A DNA stretch of 64,000 bases from Clostridiaceae bacterium (GTDB taxonomy: Bacteria > Bacillota > Clostridia > Lachnospirales > Lachnospiraceae), in assembly GCA_009911305.1 (NCBI GenBank), contig QXXC01000019.1:1-64000 (forward strand), read 5' to 3'. This document shows positions 25,151-34,025 of the stretch, piece by piece. Position 1 is the stretch's first letter; each line of letters begins with the position of its first letter. The notes below the pieces were generated by a model that saw nothing but the letters and a program-made list of their open reading frames with translations, was not told the DNA's origin and searched no databases. Both the position numbers and the translations under genes were made by a program.

Positions 25151-26214
25151 TAAAGCACCTTCGCCACAAACCAACTGTCTACGTCGTGCGGCACGGACAG
25201 CGGGGCAGAAGACAACTGCAAGAACCTTCTGGCTGGCTTTTTCTTCACCCATGTATCAGGCACATATTTTCCTTCTACCGTGCGGAACTCCTTTGTATTT
25301 TCATCAATCAAAGTTATTGCGCCGTAATACATGGAATAATTTGCATTGCTGCTGATAAGTACAAGCTCGCCTTCCGGTACAAGCGGTTTTTCCGTTGCAT
25401 TTTTCGGGTCCGGGTCTGTCCAGTCGTCAAGATACCATTCGTTGTATGTGTAAATGTCAAGCCCCAATTCATGAATGGTTCCGATATAGGTCACGCCGCC
25501 CGGAAGCTGCCGTGGCTGAATGACTGCAAGATTATAATTCTTTACATCCAGCAAGCTCTTTACTTTCTCATGATTTTTGAAAGCCCTTGCCACATCTTTT
25601 GACATAATACACATATCGCAGTTTGCGAATCCTGTCTGCTGTACTTTCTCATGCCATCTCTCTAAATCTGCTATCGGGTCAGAATCTTTCCCGCTCCACT
25701 TCTTTGCCGCTGTTGTGATTTCTTCCCGGTTCGTGAAATGAAAGTCAATCACTTCATTCAGCCCTTCCCCGATAATCGGGATTCTTCCCATGAAGATAGA
25801 TTGCACACACATCAACTCTTCCCGGCGTGTAATCATTTCCCGCAACTTTATAAAATCACTTGACATTTTCAATACTGCACGTTCCGCAGGGGTTCTTCCT
25901 GAAACAATGCTTTCCCCCGCCTGCCGCTTTAACAGATTGTCAACCGTTGTAATTTTATCAGGCGCAACTAAGGGCGGCTTGTAGCTCTTTGTTTCGTACC
26001 CGGTATTTGCCACGGTCTTCCCGCCGATAAGTCTGTGTACATACGGCGCAACCTTGCGGGAACCCTTTACAAAGTCCACATCAACCTCTTCTGTCACAAA
26101 AGTTTCTTCGTTTTTGAAGAAAGTGCTTCTGAAAAATGTATGGACCGGGGGCATTTTGGAAACTATCCTTCCCATTGTCCGTGGGTCATAAATGCTTACT
26201 GTTTCATTTGCCAT
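25150..26214 (-). CDS. Major capsid protein, lambda gpE-type
   Basis: 354 aa with SIYDPRTMGRIVSKMPPVHT at the start, a central NREEITTAAKKWSGKDSDPI segment and a C-terminal alpha/beta domain, as in the lambda gpE capsid family. It follows the decoration protein gene, preserving the lambda order C-D-E. Confidence 0.92.
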   Translation of the reverse strand: MANETVSIYDPRTMGRIVSKMPPVHTFFRSTFFKNEETFVTEEVDVDFVKGSRKVAPYVHRLIGGKTVANTGYETKSYKPPLVAPDKITTVDNLLKRQAGESIVSGRTPAERAVLKMSSDFIKLREMITRREELMCVQSIFMGRIPIIGEGLNEVIDFHFTNREEITTAAKKWSGKDSDPIADLERWHEKVQQTGFANCDMCIMSKDVARAFKNHEKVKSLLDVKNYNLAVIQPRQLPGGVTYIGTIHELGLDIYTYNEWYLDDWTDPDPKNATEKPLVPEGELVLISSNANYSMYYGAITLIDENTKEFRTVEGKYVPDTWVKKKPARRFLQLSSAPLSVPHDVDSWFVAKVL

Positions 26215-26230
26215 CTTTTTATCCTCCCTT

Positions 26231-26563
26231 TTAACCTAACTTCCGCAGGAAAATTGACATTTTCCGCAGTGGTCTTTTTATATCTTCTACTGTTACGCCA
26301 TTCGGCAGATTCAATGCTTCCTGAAAAAATTCCCCTGTAATGTAATATACAACGGGTTCACCTGCTGCCGCTGCTGCTGCCGTAATTCCCATAACATTCG
26401 CCGCCGTTTCTGTTGTCACCGCAACAATCTTTCCTTCTTCGTCTTCCACTACGGGCATATGTTCTGCAAGCTCGCTGCCTGCCGTCCCGCTTTCGGTCAG
26501 CGTCTGGAAGTCGCCAGCAAAAAAGTTTTTCGGTTCACACGTCCTTGTTTCAATTTCGTACAT
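26231..26563 (-). CDS. Head decoration protein, lambda gpD-type
   Basis: 110 aa, small Ala/Gly/Thr-rich beta protein between the prohead protease and the capsid gene, matching gpD in size and position. It binds capsid threefold sites to stabilise the head. Confidence 0.8.
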   Translation of the reverse strand: MYEIETRTCEPKNFFAGDFQTLTESGTAGSELAEHMPVVEDEEGKIVAVTTETAANVMGITAAAAAAGEPVVYYITGEFFQEALNLPNGVTVEDIKRPLRKMSIFLRKLG

Positions 26564-26578
26564 TTGTCTTCCCTCCCT

Positions 26579-27853
26579 TTATTTCACGTCAGGAAACAAG
26601 CGGTCAATCGCTGCGTTGAAGGGGTCTTTTCCTTCGCCGCCCTTCTCGCTTGCGCCTGCTCCTACATCAGAAACGTGGCTGTCGTTCACGTCCGCTTCCC
26701 GGTTTTGAAGGTATGTGCCGCCCTGCTTCTTCTGCTCCATTACAATCTTTAACGCCATTTCTCCGGCAGAAATAGGGTTTTCAAACTTTGCGTCTTTCAC
26801 AATATCTTCAAATCCTCCCACCGCTGCGTCTTCCAGTTCTTTGATGCGGTTTCTTTCCCCTTTCCGGGCGTTATCTTCTATTACTGCCGTCAAGTCGGGG
26901 TATGCCGCTTTTAATGCTTCAATCGTTGTTATTGCGTCTTTTGGTTCCATCTTATTTTCCTCCTTTTGGGGTTTATTTTCCGGCTGTCTGCCGTTTTGCA
27001 AACCTCCCGGCGTTGCTGTCGGGCTGTTTAACAACATTTTAGGAATGGTCTTGAAACTCCCCATATCAATCGGTACAGAATTAACAATAATTCTTCTTGC
27101 GTTTTCAATAACCGTCTGGGCTTCCTCAAACATCAATTCATCACAAAACCCGTTTTCCACCGCTTCATCGCCCGTCCACCATGTTTCATCTGACATAAAG
27201 CCGGATATTTCATCAACCGTCTTTCCGGTTTTAACAGAATAGGCGTTAATGATTGATTGTTTAATGACCTTCAATTCCTGCGCCATCTTTTCAAAATCTT
27301 CTGCCCGGAACGTGTCCCAGACAGTCATTGCCGGGTCATGAATCATGAAAACGCCATTTCTCGGTATCTTGATTATGTCGCCCGCCATTGCGATAATCGT
27401 GGCGGCAGAAGCCGCCCACCCGTCAACCTTCACCGTAATTTTTGCGCCGTGGTCCTTCAACCGTGTATAAATTGCGTTCGCTGCAAATACATCACCACCG
27501 GGGCTGTTGATACGCACTACTATTTCCGGCACATCTTCCCCCAATGCCGCAAGTTCCTTGTTAAACTGCGCAGGCGTTACCCTGTCTTCCCACCAGCTCT
27601 GCTGGCTGCTGATTGTCCCGTACAGAAGCAATTCAGGCGGCTTTGTCGCCGTCCCCGGCACAAAGTCCCAGAATTTATTCTGTGTCACTCCGAACGGGTT
27701 TTTCTCCCTGTTGTCCGTTGCTGTCCTGCTGTTCTTCTGGCTCTCCGTGTTTTGTCCTGTTGTCGTCCTGCTGTTCTGCTGGTTCTCCGGGCTTTGTCCC
27801 GTTCCCCTGCTGCCCGGCTGCGCTTCCGGGTTTTTGTTCCCCTGCATTGGCAA
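26579..27853 (-). CDS. ClpP-like prohead protease with scaffold-like tail
   Basis: The serine protease core spans about residues 75-260, with Ser in GWAASAATI (about 149) and His in FMIHDPA (about 172). A charged C-terminal region (about 285-424) looks like the scaffold part of lambda gpC/Nu3. It starts at TTG, nine bases after GGAGG. The first 60 residues are Gln/Asn/Thr/Gly low complexity because they are translated from the same DNA as the portal C-terminus in another frame. Confidence 0.9.
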   Translation of the reverse strand: MPMQGNKNPEAQPGSRGTGQSPENQQNSRTTTGQNTESQKNSRTATDNREKNPFGVTQNKFWDFVPGTATKPPELLLYGTISSQQSWWEDRVTPAQFNKELAALGEDVPEIVVRINSPGGDVFAANAIYTRLKDHGAKITVKVDGWAASAATIIAMAGDIIKIPRNGVFMIHDPAMTVWDTFRAEDFEKMAQELKVIKQSIINAYSVKTGKTVDEISGFMSDETWWTGDEAVENGFCDELMFEEAQTVIENARRIIVNSVPIDMGSFKTIPKMLLNSPTATPGGLQNGRQPENKPQKEENKMEPKDAITTIEALKAAYPDLTAVIEDNARKGERNRIKELEDAAVGGFEDIVKDAKFENPISAGEMALKIVMEQKKQGGTYLQNREADVNDSHVSDVGAGASEKGGEGKDPFNAAIDRLFPDVK

Positions 27854-29372
27854 TTTTCCTTACCTCCTTTAGCTTCTTTTCTTCCTGCTTTAGCTGGTCA
27901 CAATTACTGTAAAAGTCGCCGCCAGCCATCTCCATTGTTTCTGCGCTCCTTGTAGAAAAGCCGTTTTCAACTCTCGTTACCGCAGCCCCCACCTCCTGCA
28001 CCGGGTTCAGAAGCCCCCGTGCCGGTCCGTTCCACTGTGCCTTGCAGTATGCTTTCCGGCGCAGGGGGTCCGTGAAGAATCCAGGGGCTTTTATTCTTCC
28101 TTTTGCTACCGCTTCTGCAAGCCACTCTTCGTATACAGGCTGGCAAAAATCGTTTGCCATCCACGCCCGATACATTTTGAACATTTTCCATGCTTCTTCT
28201 AACGCTCCCCGGCTTGCAGAATACGAACTTGTAAAATGCTTTAAAAGAAGTTCATACGGAATTTCAAGTGCTGCGCCTATTTGTCGGCAGATAGCTTCTA
28301 TAAAACCGCTGAAATTTTTGTTCGGTCTTCCGGGGTTTATATCATGTGCTTTTTCCCCTTCCGCAAGGTCAAGTATTGCGCCCGGTCCCAGTTCAAGACT
28401 GTTTTCGTCTTCTTCGTCAATCAGGTCTTCTTCCGCAATTCCTGACCCTACAGGCTCCCCGTCTTCGTTTGATTCTTTTTCAATAAAGACAGTGAAAAGC
28501 CCGGATATAACCGCCGCTATCAATTCAGCGTCCGTGTACCGCCCTAACTGCTTTAATGCTTCTATGACCGGGGCAAGGAAGGGAACGCCCCGCCGCTGGT
28601 CTATCCTTTCCCGGCACATCAAATGCAGCACGTTTTTTCTTCCCGTCTTTTTCCCGTATGCTTCTACCCTCTGCCACTCCATGCGCTCATTTGCATATGA
28701 CAACGGGTGGTGTTTTGAAAAGTGATACGCTACCACCTCCCCGTCTTTGTCTACCTCAACGCCGCCGACAATCTGATTATCAAATGTATCAAAATTATTC
28801 GGGCTTGAAAGGCGGTCAGCTTCTACAAGTTGCACCCGCAAATCATACGGCTGATTTATCCGTTTCTTTGTCGGAAGCAATACAAGCGTGTCCCCAGAAG
28901 CAAGCCAGTTCAAAAACGCTAACTGCTGCAATTCATAGAAATTGTCAATCCTTGCCATGTCGCAATCCGGGCTTTCTGCCCACAACGCCCATTCCCTTGT
29001 TATCTCTTTTTCTAACTGCTGCGCCTGTGCTGCCGTTATCTTCAATGTTTCTGCGTCTACTGTTGGTTTTAACATCAGTCCACGCCCGACAACATTTGTT
29101 CGCATTGTTTTAACTGCCCCCGTTGCAATCGGCACGCCCATATACAAATCACGGGAACGCTGGCGCAATACAGAAAGATTGTCGTTTATATCTTCACGGG
29201 CTGAACCTCCGGCATAATTCCACCCGATTAAAGACTTTTTTGTTGTATTTGCGCCGTAATTACTGTAGCCGCTGTTCAAAATCTGCATTTTCTTTCTTGC
29301 GGCTGTTCTTTTCAGTGCCGTTTGCGGCGCAACCGTGGCAATTACGCTGTCTATCGCCTTTGCTATGCCGTT
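27675..29372 (-). CDS. Portal protein, lambda gpB-type
   Basis: 565 aa from a TTG with GGGAGAAGGTG upstream. The ORF extends to 29414 at a GTG, but a terminator hairpin lies across that start. Conserved portal features are the RSRDLYMGVPIATGAVKTM helix and the ETLKITAAQAQQLEKEI region. The C-terminus runs 180 bases into the protease gene and is Gly/Gln/Asn/Lys low complexity. Confidence 0.9.
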   Translation of the reverse strand, partial: NGIAKAIDSVIATVAPQTALKRTAARKKMQILNSGYSNYGANTTKKSLIGWNYAGGSAREDINDNLSVLRQRSRDLYMGVPIATGAVKTMRTNVVGRGLMLKPTVDAETLKITAAQAQQLEKEITREWALWAESPDCDMARIDNFYELQQLAFLNWLASGDTLVLLPTKKRINQPYDLRVQLVEADRLSSPNNFDTFDNQIVGGVEVDKDGEVVAYHFSKHHPLSYANERMEWQRVEAYGKKTGRKNVLHLMCRERIDQRRGVPFLAPVIEALKQLGRYTDAELIAAVISGLFTVFIEKESNEDGEPVGSGIAEEDLIDEEDENSLELGPGAILDLAEGEKAHDINPGRPNKNFSGFIEAICRQIGAALEIPYELLLKHFTSSYSASRGALEEAWKMFKMYRAWMANDFCQPVYEEWLAEAVAKGRIKAPGFFTDPLRRKAYCKAQWNGPARGLLNPVQEVGAAVTRVENGFSTRSAETMEMAGGDFYSNCDQLKQEEKKLKEVRKIANAGEQKPGSAAGQQGNGTKPGEPAEQQDDNRTKHGEPEEQQDSNGQQGEKPVRSDTE

Positions 29373-29402
29373 CAATCCTTCACCTTCTCCCGTTTTATGG
29401 CA

Positions 29403-29431
29403 TGAAAAAAGCACTGTTTCCAGTGCTTTCT
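29403..29431 (-). terminator. Terminator upstream of the portal gene
   Basis: On the leftward strand AAGCACTG, GAAA, CAGTGCTT is followed by TTTT. It would end transcription coming from the toxin/terminase side just before the portal, so portal transcription may need antitermination or a local promoter. Confidence 0.65.
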
Positions 29432-29461
29432 TGCTGTTTTTTCAATCTTACAGTTTATATA

Positions 29462-29543
29462 ATATCAGCTTTTTCCGTGCAAAAAAAGGAAATAAAACGG
29501 CATTTCGGGCAATCGGGGGAAATTTCGGGCAATACCGGGCAAT
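29462..29543. repeat. Repeat block shared with the region upstream of the terminases
   Basis: A 21-bp stretch at 29462-29482 is also present at 33511-33531 (starts ATATCAGC, ends CGTGCAA). Three copies of CGGGCAAT follow (29506, 29526, 29536); a fourth is at 33535. No ORF here. It may belong to a packaging (cos/pac-like) signal. Confidence 0.5.
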
Positions 29544-29559
29544 TTTTATTTTTGAAATA

Positions 29560-29691
29560 TTGCATTTCAGAACTGCATATGCTATAATGCCATCAGGCAA
29601 CAAAAAGAAGATAGGTGTTCCATGCGGCGCACCAAAAAGAACGAACCCCCGGAAGTAGTGACGTACTTTCCGGGGGTTCTTCCTCTTTTTT
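29560..29691 (+). ncRNA. Candidate antitoxin RNA of a type I toxin-antitoxin pair
   Basis: Promoter TTGCAT (29560-29565), 17-bp spacer, TATAAT (29583-29588) would start an RNA near 29596. It ends at a strong stem GAACCCCCGGAA/TTTCCGGGGGTTC (29643-29679) followed by a T-run (29686-29691), giving about 95 nt. It converges on, and overlaps at the 3' ends with, the leftward mRNA of the 27-aa hydrophobic peptide. Confidence 0.6.
29643..29691. terminator. Bidirectional terminator between toxin and antitoxin RNA
   Basis: About 12-bp stem with a 13-nt loop; T-rich runs follow on both strands. It would set the 3' ends of both convergent transcripts. Confidence 0.75.
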
Positions 29692-29722
29692 GGAGAGGTA
29701 AACCATTCGGGCTAGGCTACCG

Positions 29723-29806
29723 CTATTCCTCACCGTCTAACCACTTGCATATGTAGTAGGCAACTACACCCGCCAACACGGAAAGGATAAAAGAAGATAA
29801 GCTCAT
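29723..29806 (-). CDS. 27-aa hydrophobic peptide, candidate type I toxin
   Basis: ATG at 29806, AGGAAGGGG about seven bases upstream. The peptide is a single membrane helix with a charged tail (FILSVLAGVVAYYICKW then LDGEE), the shape of Firmicutes type I toxins. Its own promoter (TTGAAA at 29882-29877, TAAAAT at 29859-29854, complement, 17-bp spacer) gives a leader in which GTTACC and GGTAAC can pair near the ribosome site. Toxicity is inferred. Confidence 0.65.
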   Translation of the reverse strand: MSLSSFILSVLAGVVAYYICKWLDGEE

Positions 29807-29853
29807 GCTGCGCACCCCCTTCCTGTTACCAGTGTAGGGGCGGTAACATGATT

Positions 29854-29882
29854 ATTTTACCATATTTCAGTTATTTTTCAAC
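29854..29882 (-). promoter_or_regulatory. Promoter of the toxin-like gene
   Basis: TTGAAA and TAAAAT (on the complement) separated by 17 bp. It lies between the gpW-like stop and the toxin ribosome site. Confidence 0.7.
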
Positions 29883-29887
29883 AAATT

Positions 29888-30124
29888 TTACAAGTCCCGT
29901 ATTACCCCCCGTTTTATCCTGTTTCTTCCTCCCTTGCGCTGCACATTCTCCAGCTTCTGAACTTTCCCGTTCCAATACTCTATGGCGTTTCTAATTTCCG
30001 TCAGGTTCGCCCGTGTCAGCGTCCGTGAACCAATAGTGTAGCTTTGCCCTGTAGCAACCGTCATTTCCGCTTCCAGCCATACATCTAAATGCTTTTGTGC
30101 TGTTTCAAGTGTGATTCCTGCCAT
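29888..30124 (-). CDS. gpW-like head-tail joining protein
   Basis: 78 aa, helix-strand-helix with ATGQSYTIGSRTLTRANLTEI, as in the lambda gpW family. It lies between terminase and portal, the lambda position. Its start overlaps the terminase stop region. Confidence 0.8.
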   Translation of the reverse strand: MAGITLETAQKHLDVWLEAEMTVATGQSYTIGSRTLTRANLTEIRNAIEYWNGKVQKLENVQRKGGRNRIKRGVIRDL

Positions 30125-31956
30125 TACAATATACCTCCGTTGCTTCTTCTTTTTTTTCTTTTTCTTCCTGCTGCTGCCACTCCTGCTGCCGCTTTCTTTT
30201 CTTCCGGCTTCTTTAACGGAAGCTGCGTAATTTCGATTGCTGCCGTGGCATAATTTCTACAATCTAACGCTTCATTTCTTTTGTGTTCGCCTTTGTCCTT
30301 CAGCTCCCATGCAAAATACGGTCTTCCCATTTTGTACCGCAGCACTTTCTTTTCAGAAGTCAGCCCTTTAAAATATTTTTCGTCGTACCCTTTCCCGGCT
30401 TCCAGCGGAAAATGACAATACCCCGGACCCGGTGTTTCAAGTTTTAGTCTGTCCATCAGCCAGCTTTTCCCCGTGTCAACGCCTATCGTGAAAAGATACG
30501 CTTTTTCACGATTGTTTTTTGACGGCTTTTGTATATATGCCGCTGCGCTGTCGTTGCTTCCCTTGATTGCAAACACTTTCCTGGCAAATCGCTTCTTGCA
30601 GAATTTATATACACTGTTTGTAAAATGCCCGCCGCTATCCATGCAGGTACATACAATTTTTAACTTTGTTCCGTCCTCTTTTGTGAAGGTCTGTGAAAGA
30701 AATGTGTCTAACTCTTCCCAGACTTTATCCCCGTGTAAGTCCCCGTATATTGCAGCAAACCTTATGCCCCAACTTTCATAATCAGGACCCCACCCGACAA
30801 CCTCAATTTCAAACCTGTCGTCCTGCGTGTCAACTCCTGCTGTCAGATACAGAACTTCTTCTGGGACTTCGCAGCTATAGTATTCCCTGCGGTTCAAAAG
30901 TTCTTCGTCGTCTACGCTTTCCCCGTCTTCTTCCCACGTCTGCCCCATCTCGGTATTCGTCCATACCTTCATTAGCTGCACATTCCCCTTTTTTACTTCC
31001 TCGTTCGCTTTAATGAATTTTTCAACAACTTCCCTCCATGTTGTCAGGGTAGAAGCAAGGGTATTCAGGTGGAATCCCTTCACCGGGTTTTCCGGGTCTT
31101 CATGTATGAATTTACCTTCTGTACAGCGTTCTTTCCACTCTGCTTCGCTGGAAATGACCCCGCATTTTTCGCAGGCATATTGTATTTCTGACAAGTCGTT
31201 TTTATCATAGACAACATTTCCCCATACAAGCGGCTGCAATTCCCCGCAGCACGGGCAGGGCGTGTTCCATTCTCCCCGGCTACTGTTCTCATATTCAATT
31301 TCTATCCGGGAAGCCCCCTTGATAGTCGGCGTTGAAATATCCACCTGTTTTTTGTTCCAATACGTCGTTTGCCGTTTTTCCGCAAGTAGAAGCGGGTCCC
31401 CCTCTGCCCCTGCGCTTGCCGGGTATCCGTCTATTTCATCAGCAAGAAGAACCCTGATTGTATGGCTCCGCAGTCCCGTTGGGCTGTTCGCTCCTGCAAT
31501 CGTTACGAACCCGCCCGGAAAAATCTTGTGTGTGATTGTGTTCCCGCTGCTTCTTGATTTATCGTCTACACGTTCCGCAAGTACGGGCGTACTCCGCAGC
31601 ATAGGGGACAACTTTTCTTTAGAAAATTTTTCTGCCATATCTATGGTGGGTTGTATAACCATTATCGGGGAAGGGTCATAATGTATGTAATACCCTATCG
31701 GGTTCAAAACCATTGCGTCAGTCTTCCCCACCTGCGCTGCCGACATAATCACTACTTTTTTTATTGATATGTCCGTGATTGCGTCCATAATTTCCCGTTG
31801 ATACGGGGCTTTTGCAGTCTTCCACCGCCCCGGCTCCGCAGTTGTCCCGGCAGCAAGCCGCCTGAACTTGTCAGCCCATTCAGAAAGCGTCAAATCTGGC
31901 GGCGGTTTTAATACCTTGAATAACCTTCGGAAAAGCTGCGCCGTGTTATCCCTCAC
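30124..31956 (-). CDS. Terminase large subunit, lambda gpA-type
   Basis: 610 aa from a GTG with GGAGGG upstream. ATPase motif MSAAQVGKTD at about 71-80, Walker B-type LLADEIDG, a CxxC pair (PCPCCGE) and a C-terminal nuclease region with DTQDDRFEIEVVGW. It packages DNA into the prohead. GpA-type enzymes cut at cos sites. Confidence 0.93.
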   Translation of the reverse strand: MRDNTAQLFRRLFKVLKPPPDLTLSEWADKFRRLAAGTTAEPGRWKTAKAPYQREIMDAITDISIKKVVIMSAAQVGKTDAMVLNPIGYYIHYDPSPIMVIQPTIDMAEKFSKEKLSPMLRSTPVLAERVDDKSRSSGNTITHKIFPGGFVTIAGANSPTGLRSHTIRVLLADEIDGYPASAGAEGDPLLLAEKRQTTYWNKKQVDISTPTIKGASRIEIEYENSSRGEWNTPCPCCGELQPLVWGNVVYDKNDLSEIQYACEKCGVISSEAEWKERCTEGKFIHEDPENPVKGFHLNTLASTLTTWREVVEKFIKANEEVKKGNVQLMKVWTNTEMGQTWEEDGESVDDEELLNRREYYSCEVPEEVLYLTAGVDTQDDRFEIEVVGWGPDYESWGIRFAAIYGDLHGDKVWEELDTFLSQTFTKEDGTKLKIVCTCMDSGGHFTNSVYKFCKKRFARKVFAIKGSNDSAAAYIQKPSKNNREKAYLFTIGVDTGKSWLMDRLKLETPGPGYCHFPLEAGKGYDEKYFKGLTSEKKVLRYKMGRPYFAWELKDKGEHKRNEALDCRNYATAAIEITQLPLKKPEEKKAAAGVAAAGRKRKKRRSNGGIL

Positions 31957-32428
31957 TTTCCCCACCCTCCTTCGTGATTCTATCAAAGTCAGACAATTCT
32001 TCCAGCGTTTCATCAATCGCAGCTTTCATCAGCTTAAATATTTCCGTCTGGTCTTTCTTTTTCGCCAGAATTGGGCTTAATTTTGCAGGGATAGCCAGAA
32101 GACGGGTCCTGAAATTTACAAGTGTGTCCGTGACAATCTTTTCAATATCTTCCGTTGTGTGAAGCTCATTCTTCCGCAACTGCAAGTCTAGTTCCTGATT
32201 CTCTCTTTTCGCCCGCACCAGCTTTGCCCGCTCTGTGTTATAGTCCACCTTTTCCTCTGCTTCCGGGTTCTTCTGCCGCAAGAAATTTATATATTGCTTT
32301 GTTGCCGTCTGCAAGTCATACAACCCCGGCTTGTATTCAGTCAATATTCCTTTGTCCCGCAGCGTCCGCACGTTCCGTTCTGTCATATCCAGATAACGTG
32401 CAATCGCCACCGACGTGTACAACTTCAT
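31946..32428 (-). CDS. Nu1-like terminase small subunit
   Basis: 160 aa from the ATG at 32428. N-terminal winged-helix of the MerR/Nu1 kind (YTSVAIARYLDMTERNVRTLRDKG) followed by a long helical region. Nu1 binds the cos site and pairs with gpA. It overlaps the large subunit gene by 11 bp. A second small-subunit-like gene lies upstream (32561-33364). Confidence 0.85.
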   Translation of the reverse strand: MKLYTSVAIARYLDMTERNVRTLRDKGILTEYKPGLYDLQTATKQYINFLRQKNPEAEEKVDYNTERAKLVRAKRENQELDLQLRKNELHTTEDIEKIVTDTLVNFRTRLLAIPAKLSPILAKKKDQTEIFKLMKAAIDETLEELSDFDRITKEGGESEG

Positions 32429-32560
32429 TTTTAGCGCACCCCCTTTCAAAATATTTCCCGGCAGAAACGGAAGCCGTTTTTTTCATTTCATATCTAGGCA
32501 GGTTCTGGGCGTCGCCGTACCCGCATAGCTTCCAAACGCCTGAAAGAACCTACCGCCCGT

Positions 32561-33364
32561 TTAGCTGTCTTCCGTCAAATCGTCAATGATTTCTTCTGTT
32601 TCATCATCAATAATGATTTCACCTGTTAATTTTTGTTTAGCAAGCTGATATTTCCGCTCTTCCAACGACAATCTTCTTTCTTCTATCTCATATGACTTGA
32701 TACTATCTATCTGCTTTATGATACGCCCATGCAGTCGGTTCAGCTCTGCTTCTACCTTCATAGCCCTTTCAAATGCGCTTGACTTGATGATTGTTTTCAT
32801 TGCCGTCTTTAGCTTCTCTGCGCCCCCTTCCGGGTCTTTCACCTGCCCTGTATCAATGCCGCTGTCCTGCTCCTGCTGCAAGTCCTCTATGCTTTTAGGT
32901 ACTGTCATATGCACTAACTTATCAGCATAAAAAGCCCCCTCTGCTTCTGGGTCTGTATACTGCCGCAATAGCCCTTCTAAATATGCTTTGCGTACTAATA
33001 GGCTTTGCAGCTCTTCCGTCATTTTCTCTGCGCTTCCGCCCGGCTTCACCGCTTTTATTTTCTCCGCTTTCTCCGGCTCTATGTCTTCAATTCCTGCTTG
33101 TGCAAAGGCTCCGTGTGTGACAGCGTTTTTATTGCCGTCCTTTTTAGGGGTCCTGCCTGCCGCATTTTTATTCCCCCTTTGACCGCCCTTTTTCTTTGGG
33201 GCTTCTTTCAATTTATCTTCCCATCTGTCTTCTGATTTCCACTTGCTTATACGGGCTTTTGGAACGCCTGCTGCCGCCGCCAGTTCTTCAAGCGTCGCTT
33301 TTCCTCCGCTTTCTATGTATCTTTTCAAGCTCTGGTCCCGTTCCGGGTTCCTTTTTCTTCCCAT
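32561..33364 (-). CDS. PBSX/XtmA-like terminase small subunit
   Basis: 267 aa. N-terminal helix-turn-helix (about residues 20-50, GKATLEELAAAAGVPKARIS then KWKSEDRW), a basic Lys/Gly-rich linker with GGQRGNKNAAG, and a long helical C-terminal part. This layout is that of PBSX-type small subunits. Its presence beside a Nu1-like gene is unusual; one may have been recruited for another DNA-binding role. Confidence 0.75.
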   Translation of the reverse strand: MGRKRNPERDQSLKRYIESGGKATLEELAAAAGVPKARISKWKSEDRWEDKLKEAPKKKGGQRGNKNAAGRTPKKDGNKNAVTHGAFAQAGIEDIEPEKAEKIKAVKPGGSAEKMTEELQSLLVRKAYLEGLLRQYTDPEAEGAFYADKLVHMTVPKSIEDLQQEQDSGIDTGQVKDPEGGAEKLKTAMKTIIKSSAFERAMKVEAELNRLHGRIIKQIDSIKSYEIEERRLSLEERKYQLAKQKLTGEIIIDDETEEIIDDLTEDS

Positions 33365-33510
33365 GCCCTTTTCACTTCCTTTCGTTCGTTTTCGCAGTCC
33401 CGCCCCGCCCTAATTTCGGAAATATAAAAAATCAGGGTTTCAAAATTCCCAGAATATGAAGCCAGCCTTGCTTCCCCTGCATTTTGAAGCCCTGTTTTCT
33501 GCGTCCAATT

Positions 33511-33542
33511 ATATCAGCTTTTTCCGTGCAATGCCGGGCAAT
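33511..33542. repeat. Second copy of the 21-bp repeat plus CGGGCAAT
   Basis: Identical 21-bp stretch to 29462-29482, followed by CGGGCAAT at 33535-33542, in the gap upstream of the terminase genes, where lambda carries cos. Confidence 0.5.
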
Positions 33543-33545
33543 CCT

Positions 33546-34025
33546 TCATTCCTTTATTTCATATTCAGAAAGTATGCGGTTGTTTTCAAAACCTTTCAAA
33601 AGACGTTCTGCGGCTCCGTCCCTGATATTTTTGCATTGCCTTTCACTGTAATGCGTCCGTTCTGCCACCTGCTCCCACTTCATGCCGTGAAAATAATACC
33701 CAAAAATCACATTTTTTTGTTTCATTGTCAGCCGTGACACTTCTTTCAAAATTTCAACTTTTACTTTCTGCAATTCCTCTATTTCCTTCTGGTAACGCTG
33801 AATATCTCCCCTTACATAGTCCGGGACATTCAATGCCTGGCGTTCTGTTGGGTCAGAATTTGTGTATTTACCTTTTGTTGTGTCACTGTAGCCAATCCCC
33901 TGAATCGGATTGTAATATTGTTCTAAATCTGAAATAAAGCTGCGTCTTGACTTGATTTCTCCGTCAATTTCCGGGAACAATTCAAGCAATTTCAGAACTT
34001 TATTTTTGTTCATGCTCTTTTCCAT
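33546..34025 (-). CDS. Sigma-like late transcription regulator (ArpU/RinA-type)
   Basis: 159 aa from the ATG at 34025 (AAGGAGG eight bases upstream). The C-terminal part (about residues 100-150) has the sigma region 4-type helix-turn-helix: VSRLTMKQKNVIFGYYFHGM followed by WEQVAERTHYSERQ. Such proteins switch on late genes. It sits between the early genes and terminase, the usual place for that switch. Confidence 0.8.
   Translation of the reverse strand: MEKSMNKNKVLKLLELFPEIDGEIKSRRSFISDLEQYYNPIQGIGYSDTTKGKYTNSDPTERQALNVPDYVRGDIQRYQKEIEELQKVKVEILKEVSRLTMKQKNVIFGYYFHGMKWEQVAERTHYSERQCKNIRDGAAERLLKGFENNRILSEYEIKE

Noticed and set aside
28042..28725. 227-aa rightward ORF antisense to the portal gene
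   Set aside because: Shadow of the portal gene with Ser/Pro/Arg-rich composition and no ribosome site.
29373..29414. GTG start of the portal gene at 29414
   Set aside because: A terminator hairpin overlaps it and a better ribosome site precedes the TTG at 29372.
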